DNA of 57,722 nucleotides. It comes from CAYNSB01 sp964399625. GTDB lineage: Bacteria > Planctomycetota > Phycisphaerae > Phycisphaerales > UBA1924. The notes under the pieces are model-generated. The model ran no database searches, was not told where the DNA came from, and worked only from the letters and a program-made list of their open reading frames with translations. The stretch spans positions 1 to 57,722 of the forward strand of contig CAYNSB010000020.1 of the NCBI GenBank assembly GCA_964399625.1, read 5' to 3'. Shown in pieces: positions 42,594 to 50,336 of this stretch; position 1 is the first letter of the stretch; each line of letters starts with the position of its first letter. Made by a program: the position numbers and the translations under genes.

Positions 42594-43802
42594 TCATCCC
42601 GTCGCGCTCCCCGCCGCCATGATGACGGGGATGAAGATCGCCAGCAGGATCGTCCCGATGATCGCGAACATCATCACGATCAGCAGCGGCTCGAGCAGCG
42701 CGAGCAATCGCGCCGTCCGCCGGTCCGTTTCGTCGGCCATGTCCTGGGCGAGCGTGTCGAACGCCGACTCCAGGTCCCCCGCGCGCTCGGCCGCGATCAG
42801 CAGCCGGCGCGTCGCCACGGGCAGCGCCGAGGCCCCCTCGATCAGGTTCCGCAGCACGCCGCCCTCGATCAGCTTCGTGCGCAGCGTCTCGAGCTGCGTC
42901 CGCAGCGCGGGCAGCCCCACCGCCTCGTTCGCCACGCCCAGCGCATCGGCGAGCGGCACGCCCGATCGCGTCATCGCGCCCATCGTCGAGAAGAACCGCG
43001 TGCTCTCCTGGGCCAGGATCACGTCCCGCATCGCCGGCAGCCGACGCAGCGCCCGCGCCAGCGCACCCACGAGCGTGCGCCGAAGGACGATGCCCAGCAC
43101 CAACAGTGCCGCCAGCACCGCCACGCAGATCAGCACGTGGTCCCGCATCCAGCCCCCGATCGCGAAGACGAGCCGGCTGAACCACGGCAACTCCACGCGC
43201 ATGCTCGAGAGCGACTGCGCGATCCGCGGCACGATGAACGTCAGCATGCCCAGCACGATCGTCACGCTCATCGTGATCACGATGCTCGGGTAGATCATCA
43301 GCGTCTGGGCCTTGCCCTGCACCGAGAGCTGGCGGCGCGCCGTCACGCCCAGCGCCTTGGTCGCCCCCGCCAGGTCGCCCGTGCGCTCCGCGGCGCGGTA
43401 CACCGCGACCGTCACCCGATCGAACGCGCCCGACTTCTGGCACGCGTCCGCGAAGCTCGCACCCGCCGAGACCTGCTCGCGCATCCGCTTCACCACGGGC
43501 TGCGCCGGGCCCTGCACGGACATCGACACCACGTCCAGCGCCTCGACGAGCGGCACGCCCCGGCTGAGCAGCTGCGAGAGCTGCTCGTTGAGCGCCACGC
43601 TGTCCCGCAGTTTGAGACCCCCGGCCTCACCCGACGATGCCCAGCGCGGCAGCGGCACGCTTCGCTCGAGCATCAAGCGCTCGCGCCGCAAGGCCTCGGC
43701 GAGCGCCCGCTCGTTCACCGCCTGACGGACCCCGAGCGTGCGCTTGCCCCCCACCCGGGTCGCGACGAACAGGAACGGCGATGGACGCGGAACGCTGCTC
43801 AT
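42594..43802 (-). CDS. gspF: GspF-like inner-membrane protein of type II secretion
   Basis: A 402-residue polytopic protein with two GspF/PilC repeats (about residues 70-195 and 270-395). Each has the signature pattern: LNEQLSQLLSRGVPLVEALDVV and VYRAAERTGDLAGA, then FFSTMGAMTRSGVPLADALGVA and LLIAAERAGDLESAFDTLA. Membrane helices lie near 165-195, 225-250 and 370-395 (LLALLEPLLIVMMFAIIGTILLAIF). GspF is the membrane core of the secretion machine. It is the first gene of the operon gspF-G-I-J-K-C-L-M-TPR on the minus strand. No ATPase (GspE) or secretin (GspD) gene is in the window, so those must be elsewhere. Confidence 0.92.
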   Translation of the reverse strand: MSSVPRPSPFLFVATRVGGKRTLGVRQAVNERALAEALRRERLMLERSVPLPRWASSGEAGGLKLRDSVALNEQLSQLLSRGVPLVEALDVVSMSVQGPAQPVVKRMREQVSAGASFADACQKSGAFDRVTVAVYRAAERTGDLAGATKALGVTARRQLSVQGKAQTLMIYPSIVITMSVTIVLGMLTFIVPRIAQSLSSMRVELPWFSRLVFAIGGWMRDHVLICVAVLAALLVLGIVLRRTLVGALARALRRLPAMRDVILAQESTRFFSTMGAMTRSGVPLADALGVANEAVGLPALRTQLETLRTKLIEGGVLRNLIEGASALPVATRRLLIAAERAGDLESAFDTLAQDMADETDRRTARLLALLEPLLIVMMFAIIGTILLAIFIPVIMAAGSATG

Positions 43803-44025
43803 GAATCCACTTCTATCGGCCTTTGCACGCGCGCCAGTCCGATCCGGCGCGAACCGAACACCCGACGCCGGACGGCGCTCGACCAACGGTCCAATCGCTC
43901 CCCCATGACCCGTACGTGTTCTTTACGCCCAACGTGCCCGCGCTCGTCTGCTTGCACGGGTCACTCCTGCGAATCCTTGGTTCGCCCGGGCCCCGGGCCC
44001 ATCGATCGCGTTCGGGTCACCCGAC

Positions 44026-44031
44026 TATCCT
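44026..44031 (+). promoter_or_regulatory. -10-like hexamer TATCCT before tdh
   Basis: TATCCT ends five bases before the ATG at 44037, with no ribosome binding site between. This predicts a leaderless mRNA. A -35 element is not obvious. Confidence 0.4.
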
Positions 44032-44036
44032 CCCGC

Positions 44037-45131
44037 ATGGCGACGATCTCCTCCGCGTCCGTCCGTCCGTCCATCTCCACCCAGACCATGCGGGCCCTCT
44101 TCAAGCACCACGCCGGACCGGGCCTGAAGTTCGACCCGGCTCGCCCCAAGCCCGCCCCGGGCCCGCGCGACGTGCTCATCAAGGTGACCAAGGCGGGCAT
44201 CTGCGGCACGGACAAGCACATCTGGGAGTGGGACGACTGGGCCGCGGGACGAATCCCCGTGGGCATCGTCACGGGGCACGAGTTCGTGGGCATCATCGAA
44301 GCGGTGGGGTCCGCGGTCACCAAGTACAAGCCCGGGCTGCGCGTCAGCGCCGAGGGGCACATCACCGCCGGCGTCGATTACAACTCGCGCACGGGCAACG
44401 CCCACATCGCCAGCGACACGCGCATCCTGGGCATCGATCGTGACGGGATCTTCGCCGACTATGTGTGCGTCCCCGAGGACAACGTCTGGCCGGTCCACAA
44501 GGAGATCCCGGACAAGGTCGCCGCGGTGCTCGATCCGCTGGGCAACGCGGTGCACACGGTGATGGCCGCGGGCGTCTCGGCCAAGAGCGTGCTCATCACC
44601 GGCACGGGGATCATCGGGCTCATGGCAGTGACGGTCGCCAAGGCCGCCGGCGCCGGTCGCATTTTCGCGACGGACATCAATCCCGCGCGTCGCGCGCTCG
44701 CCAAGCGCCTGGGCGCCGCGGAGTGCTACGACCCGCGCGACCCCAAGAACGCCTGGATCGACGATGTCCGTCGCGCCACGCGCCACGAGGGCGTCGATGT
44801 GCTGCTGGAGATGTCCGGCTCGCCCGCGGCGTACGACCAGGGCTTCGCAGCGCTGCGCAACGGCGGCACCGCCGCGCTGCTGGGCATCCCCGCCAAGCCC
44901 CCGACGTTCAACATCACGCAGCACGTGGTGTTCAAGGGAGCCACGGTGCTGGGCATCAACGGGCGGCGCATGTTCGAGACGTGGTACCAGATGGAGGAGC
45001 TGCTCCTCTCTGGAAAGCTCGAGCTCGACGAGATCATCACGCACGAGTTCCCGCTCGAGCAGTTCGAGAAGGCGTTCGCGACGATGCTCAGTGGCGAGGG
45101 GATCAAGGTGGTGATGAGCGTGAACGGGTGA
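44037..45131 (+). CDS. tdh: L-threonine 3-dehydrogenase-like zinc enzyme lacking the structural-zinc cysteines
   Basis: A 364-residue medium-chain dehydrogenase most like Tdh, which oxidises L-threonine to 2-amino-3-ketobutyrate with NAD. Tdh-type residues are kept: the catalytic-zinc motif ICGTDKHIWEWDDW, TGHEFVG, EGHIT, DPLGNAVHT, the nucleotide-binding GTGIIGLMAVTVAK, and the Tdh-specific MFETWYQM. The lobe that normally carries four cysteines for a second, structural zinc (Cys93, 96, 99 and 107 in E. coli) has the same length but reads Ala, Asp, Ser and Ala at those positions, so it cannot bind that zinc. The ATG at 44037 is preferred to one at 44088, which would also give a family-like start (MRALFKHH). 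No kbl gene is adjacent. Confidence 0.88.
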   Translation: MATISSASVRPSISTQTMRALFKHHAGPGLKFDPARPKPAPGPRDVLIKVTKAGICGTDKHIWEWDDWAAGRIPVGIVTGHEFVGIIEAVGSAVTKYKPGLRVSAEGHITAGVDYNSRTGNAHIASDTRILGIDRDGIFADYVCVPEDNVWPVHKEIPDKVAAVLDPLGNAVHTVMAAGVSAKSVLITGTGIIGLMAVTVAKAAGAGRIFATDINPARRALAKRLGAAECYDPRDPKNAWIDDVRRATRHEGVDVLLEMSGSPAAYDQGFAALRNGGTAALLGIPAKPPTFNITQHVVFKGATVLGINGRRMFETWYQMEELLLSGKLELDEIITHEFPLEQFEKAFATMLSGEGIKVVMSVNG

Positions 45132-45270
45132 GCGATCGGGCAAACGCCCGGGCCCCGCGCCTCTCGCACTTTGTTCGGCATTGCGGCTCGAGGCCCCGCG
45201 CGGTAGCGTGGCGTCATGTCGTCGGCACGTGCCGGCGCGAAAACCTCGACCTCCAAGCGGAGCCTCGACC

Positions 45271-45516
45271 ATGATCAGCAGCGTGCTCAATCGGAAGACG
45301 GGCAAGGTCCTTTTCGCCTGCGGAATCACGGCCCTCATCGGCGTCGCCGCCGTCCAGGCCGCTCCCAAGCCCATCGGCGGCCCGTGCATCAAGGGCATCG
45401 TCTGTCTGGCGATCTACGACCCCGTCACCTGTCCCAACGGCAAGACCTACCCCAACTCCTGCGAGGCGTATCGCCAGGACTGCCAGACGAACTGCGCCAA
45501 GTCCGGCGGGATCTGA
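45271..45516 (+). CDS. small secreted Kazal-like protein
   Basis: An 81-residue product with a signal peptide (MISSVLNRKTGKVLFACGI..., cleavage probably after VQA, about residue 30). The 50-residue mature domain has six cysteines. The segment CLAIYDPVTCPNGKTYPNSCEA closely follows the Kazal inhibitor pattern (xYDPVC, DGKTYxNxCxA), although the spacing of the last two cysteines differs. Kazal domains inhibit serine proteases or act as extracellular binding modules; the target here is unknown. A GGAG motif lies upstream and a terminator follows directly, so the gene is monocistronic. Confidence 0.8.
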   Translation: MISSVLNRKTGKVLFACGITALIGVAAVQAAPKPIGGPCIKGIVCLAIYDPVTCPNGKTYPNSCEAYRQDCQTNCAKSGGI

Positions 45517-45543
45517 GCCCGATTCGAGCCCACGAACGACGCG

Positions 45544-45576
45544 CGAGCCCGGACCGTTCCGGGCTCGCTTCTCTTT
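45544..45576 (+). terminator. rho-independent terminator after the Kazal-like gene
   Basis: A perfect 10-bp stem (CGAGCCCGGA at 45544-45553 with 45558-45567, loop CCGT) is followed by the pyrimidine-rich CTTCTCTTT. It lies 27 bases after the stop codon. Its position also suits the convergent thioredoxin-like gene. Confidence 0.85.
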
Positions 45577-45588
45577 CTGGGGACGCCG

Positions 45589-46206
45589 TCATCCGCCCCC
45601 GACGACCTCCAGCGCGCGGGCCCGGATCTGCGCCCACTGGGCCTCGGTCGGAGCCCCGTACCACGCGCCCCGCACCACGCCCGAGGCGTCCACGAGCAGC
45701 ACGCTGGGCACGAGCACGATCCGCTTGAGCCACGTGCCCTCGTTCATCGCGACGCCCCGCACGACCAGCGTCGCGTCCTCGCTCGAGCGCAGGTCCTTGG
45801 GCTCCTTCGCGTCCATCTGCAGCGCGACCGTGCGCACGCCCAGGCCCGATAGCGATCGGGCGAGCACCGCGACGCGCGGACGCACCTCCTCGCACGCGCC
45901 GCACGCCGCGTTGTGCGCAAAGACCAGCGTCGCGCGACGCTCGTGCCCATAGTCGAGTGACTCGCGATCGCCCGAGCCATCGGGCGCAAAGCACACCAGC
46001 GGCGCAACGATCTCGCCCGTCGGCAGCGCCCCGCGCCCCACCTGCTCCGACACGATGCGCAGATGCTCCTCGAGCGCCGCCAGTCTGGAGCGCTGGACCA
46101 GCACGATCGCCGCCAGCGCCACGCACGCGACGCCAAGGAACCACGGGAACCACCCTCCCGATCCCGGGGCGTCGGCCCTTGGGCTCGGGCTCGAGGGGGC
46201 GGTCAT
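45589..46206 (-). CDS. membrane-anchored thioredoxin-like protein
   Basis: A 205-residue protein with one N-terminal membrane helix (about residues 19-37, WFPWFLGVACVALAAIVLV) and a coiled stretch. A thioredoxin-like domain follows with FAHNAACGACEEVRP (an ACxxC redox motif, CGAC) near 97 and VPSVLLVDASGVV (the cis-Pro loop) near 164. It resembles the MauD/TlpA type of periplasmic thiol protein. The ATG overlaps the stop of the upstream PadR gene (ATGA), so it is translated with that regulator. It converges with the Kazal-like gene. The redox partner is unknown. Confidence 0.82.
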   Translation of the reverse strand: MTAPSSPSPRADAPGSGGWFPWFLGVACVALAAIVLVQRSRLAALEEHLRIVSEQVGRGALPTGEIVAPLVCFAPDGSGDRESLDYGHERRATLVFAHNAACGACEEVRPRVAVLARSLSGLGVRTVALQMDAKEPKDLRSSEDATLVVRGVAMNEGTWLKRIVLVPSVLLVDASGVVRGAWYGAPTEAQWAQIRARALEVVGGG

Positions 46207-46736
46207 CCCAGCTGCTCCTGGACGCGCTCGACCCACCGACGGCGAGATTCGACGTCGATCGCGCCGCTCGCGGTCAGCAGGGCGGCGGCGGAGAGGTCCT
46301 TGTGGGCCTCGTGCCACGCGAGCACGCGTCTCTCCACCTCGTCGAGCGCCTCGCGGGCCGCGCGGAACCACGCCGCCCGCTCACCCGCGGGCAGCAAATG
46401 GAGGAACCGCGCCCGCGTCCGCAGCGGGTCGTGCGCGACGCTGATCGCCTCGGGCGCGAACGGCGGCCCGATCCAGCCCTTGAGCGCGCTCTCGCCACGC
46501 TCGGTCACGCGGTACTCGCGACGCCGACGCTTGCCGGTGCGCTCCGAGCGCGCCACCAGCAGCCCGCGCTTCTCGAGGCGTCGCATCAGCGGATAGATCG
46601 CCCCCGCCGAGGCGCTCCACTGCGTGGAGGGCGACTCCTGCATGTGACGGCGCACCTCGTACGGGCTGCACGGGCCCAGCTGCCACACCAGCCCGAGAAC
46701 AAAGCACTCGAGCTCACTCAGGGATCGTGACGCCAT
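46203..46736 (-). CDS. PadR-family transcriptional regulator
   Basis: A 177-residue regulator with the PadR winged-helix domain (about residues 1-90): LSELECFVLGLVWQLGPCSPYEVRRHM, GAIYPLMRRLEKRGLL and RREYRVTERGESALKGW. A C-terminal helical domain used for dimerisation follows (about 95-177). PadR proteins usually repress their own operon or an adjacent one in response to a small molecule. The gene is transcribed divergently from the S41 protease gene at 46878 and is followed, with an ATGA overlap, by the thioredoxin-like gene. GGAGG precedes the ATG. The dyad in the 141-base divergent gap is a candidate operator. Confidence 0.9.
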   Translation of the reverse strand: MASRSLSELECFVLGLVWQLGPCSPYEVRRHMQESPSTQWSASAGAIYPLMRRLEKRGLLVARSERTGKRRRREYRVTERGESALKGWIGPPFAPEAISVAHDPLRTRARFLHLLPAGERAAWFRAAREALDEVERRVLAWHEAHKDLSAAALLTASGAIDVESRRRWVERVQEQLG

Positions 46737-46822
46737 CAGCCCTCCGCTCCGCTTGGGGCTCCCGCGGCCCGGTGCACGCCCAATCGTTGACTCCCGGCGC
46801 GGGCGCGTCACGCGCTTTCTCT

Positions 46823-46849
46823 TGCTTATAGATCGTTTCGTACTATACT
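46823..46849 (+). promoter_or_regulatory. candidate promoter and PadR operator in the padR/S41 divergent gap
   Basis: TTGCTT (46823-46828) and TATACT (46844-46849) form a possible -35/-10 pair with a rather short 15-base spacer. A dyad, TATAG (46827-46831) and CTATA (46843-46847), overlaps this pair, in a position suited for repression by the adjacent PadR protein. Confidence 0.4.
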
Positions 46850-46877
46850 GCACGCACGGAGCCCCAGGACCCCGACC

Positions 46878-48188
46878 ATGACCCTCGCGCACCGCCTCGC
46901 CCTCGCCGCCGTCCTTCTGTGCGTCTCGCTCGCCCGCGCTCTGGACGCGCCCACGCTGCCCGACACCCCGCCGGCCCGCTGCGCCCGGGCGTTCGTGGAG
47001 ATGCTCAACAGCGGAACCGAGGCGAGCGTCCGCGCCTTCGAGGGCGCCTGGGCCTCCCGCTCCCGCCTCAAGGCCGCCTCCATCGACGATCGCGTGCCGC
47101 GCCTCGCCTCGATCCACAAGGAGGCCGCGCCCGTCACCATCCAGTCGTTCGAGGGCGCCTCGGAGACGGGCATCACGCTGATCGTGCAGAACGGCGCGGG
47201 CGAGCGCGTGGAGATGGAGTTCCGCCTGAGCGCCGAGGAGCCCGGGCGCCTCGACACCGTCGCGATCAAGAGCCACGCGCCCCAGTCGCACCCCATCGAC
47301 GCCGACGCGCGCGAGCGGGCGGTCCGCGCCGCCGCGGACGCGATCGCCAAGAACTACGTCTACCCGGAAGTGGGCGCGAAGATGTCCCAGGCGCTGCTCG
47401 CCAAGCTCGCCTCGGGCGGGTACGACCCGTTCGATCGGGATTCCGCGCTGGCGCGAGCGCTCACGCTCGATGCGCGAGAGATCTCACACGATCGCCACCT
47501 CGCCCTGGTGGTCGCCCCCTCACAGGAGCGCGAGCCCAACCCGCTGGATCAGGCCTCGCCCGCCAACAACTTCCTCATCCACAAGCCCGAGGTCCTCCCC
47601 GGCAACGTGGGCTACTTCCGTCTTGATCTCTTCTCGAACGACCCCGGCGCCCATCGCGCCGCCCAGGCCGCGATGGACTCGCTCGCCGGCGCGGACGCCC
47701 TGATCGTTGATCTCCGTGCCAACGGCGGCGGCGAACCCGAGATGATCGCCTTCCTCACCTCCTACCTCTTCCCCACGCGAACCCACCTCAACGACATGGT
47801 GGATCGCGAGGGCAAGACCGTCGAGGAATGGTGGACCCTGGCGGACCTGCCCGCCGGCGCGGCACGCCTGAAGGACAACATCCCCGTCTACGTGCTCATC
47901 GGGCCCGCCTCGTTCTCTGGTGCCGAGGAGTTCGCGTACAACCTGCAGGCCCTCAAGCGTGCGACCATCGTCGGGCAGACCTCCGGCGGCGGCGCGCACC
48001 CCATCACCATCGAGCGTGTCGCGCCCACCCTTGCCGTGTTCGTGCCCTACCGGCGCGCGTGCAATCCCATCACCAAGACCAACTGGGAGGGCACCGGCGT
48101 CAAGCCCGACGTCGAGTGCCCCGCCGGCGAGGCCCTCGATCGCGCCCAGGAGTTGGCACGCAAGGCGCTGCACGACCGCGCCCGCTGA
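46878..48188 (+). CDS. exported S41-family peptidase
   Basis: A 436-residue protein with a signal peptide (MTLAHRLALAAVLLCVSLARA). A domain of about 110 residues follows (FVEMLNSGTEASVRAFEG and later), resembling DUF3471-like N-terminal modules, then the tail-specific/S41 protease domain. Conserved S41 features are VGYFRLDLF, IVDLRANGGGEPEM and the probable nucleophile Ser in PASFSGAEEFAYNL near residue 352, with the GxGxxP-like QTSGGGAHP loop after it. It probably degrades peptides in the periplasm. The gene is divergent from padR, so PadR is a likely regulator, and is followed by a terminator. Confidence 0.88.
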   Translation: MTLAHRLALAAVLLCVSLARALDAPTLPDTPPARCARAFVEMLNSGTEASVRAFEGAWASRSRLKAASIDDRVPRLASIHKEAAPVTIQSFEGASETGITLIVQNGAGERVEMEFRLSAEEPGRLDTVAIKSHAPQSHPIDADARERAVRAAADAIAKNYVYPEVGAKMSQALLAKLASGGYDPFDRDSALARALTLDAREISHDRHLALVVAPSQEREPNPLDQASPANNFLIHKPEVLPGNVGYFRLDLFSNDPGAHRAAQAAMDSLAGADALIVDLRANGGGEPEMIAFLTSYLFPTRTHLNDMVDREGKTVEEWWTLADLPAGAARLKDNIPVYVLIGPASFSGAEEFAYNLQALKRATIVGQTSGGGAHPITIERVAPTLAVFVPYRRACNPITKTNWEGTGVKPDVECPAGEALDRAQELARKALHDRAR

Positions 48189-48222
48189 CGAGCCAACAGA
48201 AATTCTCCCGCTCATCCTGACC

Positions 48223-48265
48223 GCCCGCCGTGGAGACTCCCGCCCCCACGGCGGGCTTCTTCTTT
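48223..48265 (+). terminator. rho-independent terminator after the S41 peptidase gene
   Basis: An 11-bp perfect stem (GCCCGCCGTGG at 48223-48233 with 48246-48256) is followed by TTCTTCTTT. It separates the peptidase from argS. Confidence 0.9.
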
Positions 48266-48278
48266 GGCACGCCCCCAC

Positions 48279-48284
48279 TACCAT
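48279..48284 (+). promoter_or_regulatory. -10-like hexamer TACCAT before argS
   Basis: TACCAT ends seven bases before the argS ATG at 48292, directly after the preceding terminator. No ribosome binding site is present; a leaderless mRNA is likely. Confidence 0.4.
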
Positions 48285-48291
48285 CGCCGCG

Positions 48292-50220
48292 ATGCCCCCC
48301 CCGCCCACCACATTCGATCCCGTGCTCGTGCTCGCCCAGCGCTTTTCCGAGGCGATCGCCCGCGCCTTCCCCGAACTGCGCGAGGCGGGCGGCGGAAAGA
48401 TCGACCCGCTGATCTCCCCGAGCAAGCAGGCGGCGCTTGGCGATTTCCAGTCCAACGCCGCGATGCCGCTCGCCAAGCGCCTTGGAAAGAAGCCGCAGGA
48501 CATCGCCCGCGCGATCGTCAAGGAAGCCCGGATCGACGACATCGCCGAGCCCCTCACCGACGCCTCGATCGCCGGCCCCGGGTTCATCAACATCCGACTC
48601 CGCGCCGATGCGCTCGCGGGCCTGCTCGCGCAGCTCGACACGCGGGACCTGGGTCTGCCGCCCGAACCCGCGCCCCAGACCATCGTCGTGGACCTGATGG
48701 GCGTGAACCTCGCCAAGCAGATGCACGTCGGGCACCTGCGCTCGCCGATCATCGGCGACGCCCTCGCCCGCACCTTCGAGCGCCTCGGGCACACCGTGAA
48801 GCGCCAGAACCACGTCGGCGATTGGGGCCTGCCCATCGCGATGGTCACGGCGCGCCTGATGCGGGATTCGACCGCCGGACGGATCGACCTGGCGACCATC
48901 ACGCTCGACGATCTCGATCGCGCCTATCGCGACGCGCAGAACGAGTGCCAGCGCGATCTCGACGGGCTCGCCGCCGTGCGCAAGTACGGGCTGGGCCCCA
49001 AGGCCGCCGCCGAGCTGGAGGAGCAGGTCGCCGGCGCCACCGAGGCCTTCACCCGCGCCCGCGAGGTGCTCATCCGCCTGCAGTCGGGCGATCCTCAGGT
49101 CAAGGCGGTCTGGCAGCGCATCGCCGATGTCACGATGGAGGTCTGCCTCGCGGCGTGCCGTCGCCTGCACGTGAACTGCACAAGCGAGCACTCCGCCGGC
49201 GAGTCGTCCTACGCCAGCGAGCTTGCGCCGCTGGTCGCGGAGCTCGAGAGCAAGGGCATCGCCGAGCCCGACCAGGGCGCGCTCATCGTGCGCCTGGACA
49301 ACCCGCCCCGCAACGCCGCGGGCGAGCCGCTGTTCGAGCCCATCAAGGAGCCGTGCCTGGTCCGCAAGACCTACGGCGGATTCCTGTACGCGACCACCGA
49401 CATTGCCGCGATCCGCCGGCGCGTGCAGAAGCTCGGCGCCGATCGCATCGTCTACTCCATCGATGCGCGCCAGAACCTCCACCTGCGCCAGGTGTTCGCG
49501 GCCTCGATCCGCGCGGGTTACGCCACCAACGCCCGCTCCGGACGTGTCGCGATCATGGAGCACGCGGCGTTCGGCTCCGTGCTGGGCGACGACGGACGCC
49601 CCTTCAAGACCCGCTCGGGCGACAACGTGAAGCTCGCCGACCTCCTGCAGGAGACCGTCGATCGCGCCCGCGCCGCCGTCCTCGCGCGCCAGGGCGAGCG
49701 CGACACGGCGCTCTCGCCCCAGGACGCGAGCACGATCGCCGAGGGCGTGGGGCTCGCGGCCCTCAAGTACGCCGACCTCTCCACGGACCGCGTGAAGGAC
49801 TACGTCTTCTCGTTCGATCGCATGCTCGCCTTCGAGGGCAACACCGGCCCGTACCTGCTCTACGCCATCGTGCGGGTCAAGAGCATCTTCCGCAAGGCCG
49901 CGGAGCGCGGCGTGAGCACCAGCGGGTTCGAGGGCGCGCCGCTCCTGCTTCGCGAGCCCGCGGAGAAGGCCCTGGCCCTGGCGCTTCTGCGCTACCCCGC
50001 GTGCGTTCGCGCGGTCGCCGAGAGCCTCGAGCCCCATCGCCTGTGCACGTACGCCTACGACCTGGCCGGGGCCTTTGGCACGTACTTCGACGCCTGCCCG
50101 GTGCTCACCGCGCCCGACGACGCGACGCGCCTGTCGCGTCTGCGCCTGTGCGCCCTCACGGGGCGCGTGCTGCAGGATGCGCTGGCGACGCTGGGCATCC
50201 CGGCGCTGGAGCGGATGTAG
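48292..50220 (+). CDS. argS: arginyl-tRNA synthetase
   Basis: Class I synthetase that attaches arginine to tRNA-Arg. The 642-residue product has the ArgRS N-terminal additional domain (about residues 10-110). The HIGH-type motif reads NLAKQMHVGHLRSPIIGD (about 140-157). NHVGDWGLPIAM follows, then the characteristic YATTDIAAIRRR, and the KTRSGDNVKLADLL segment (about 438) that replaces KMSKS in many ArgRS. The C-terminal anticodon-binding DALR domain contains LRYP and LCTYAYDLAGAFGTYFDAC. The start is leaderless-like and lies 27 bases after a terminator. It converges with the porin gene. Confidence 0.96.
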   Translation: MPPPPTTFDPVLVLAQRFSEAIARAFPELREAGGGKIDPLISPSKQAALGDFQSNAAMPLAKRLGKKPQDIARAIVKEARIDDIAEPLTDASIAGPGFINIRLRADALAGLLAQLDTRDLGLPPEPAPQTIVVDLMGVNLAKQMHVGHLRSPIIGDALARTFERLGHTVKRQNHVGDWGLPIAMVTARLMRDSTAGRIDLATITLDDLDRAYRDAQNECQRDLDGLAAVRKYGLGPKAAAELEEQVAGATEAFTRAREVLIRLQSGDPQVKAVWQRIADVTMEVCLAACRRLHVNCTSEHSAGESSYASELAPLVAELESKGIAEPDQGALIVRLDNPPRNAAGEPLFEPIKEPCLVRKTYGGFLYATTDIAAIRRRVQKLGADRIVYSIDARQNLHLRQVFAASIRAGYATNARSGRVAIMEHAAFGSVLGDDGRPFKTRSGDNVKLADLLQETVDRARAAVLARQGERDTALSPQDASTIAEGVGLAALKYADLSTDRVKDYVFSFDRMLAFEGNTGPYLLYAIVRVKSIFRKAAERGVSTSGFEGAPLLLREPAEKALALALLRYPACVRAVAESLEPHRLCTYAYDLAGAFGTYFDACPVLTAPDDATRLSRLRLCALTGRVLQDALATLGIPALERM

Positions 50221-50264
50221 GTCGCGCCCCGTCTCTCCGAAATGCCGTCTCTTCGTCGGTCTGC

Positions 50265-50300
50265 AAAACAACAACGGCCGGCCCCTTTCGGGACCGGCCG
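50265..50300 (-). terminator. rho-independent terminator of the porin gene
   Basis: An 11-bp stem with one mismatch (50275-50285 with 50290-50300, loop TTTC in plus-strand terms) is followed on the minus strand by TTGTTGTTTTG. It lies about 36 bases past the porin stop. Confidence 0.85.
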
Positions 50301-50336
50301 CGTGATGAATCTCAGATCAGATTCAGCCGTGTCGGA

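Noticed and set aside
49600..49625. Apparent loss of the KMSKS motif in argS
   Set aside because: Many ArgRS proteins naturally have KTRSG or KFKTRSG at this place; this is not a defect.
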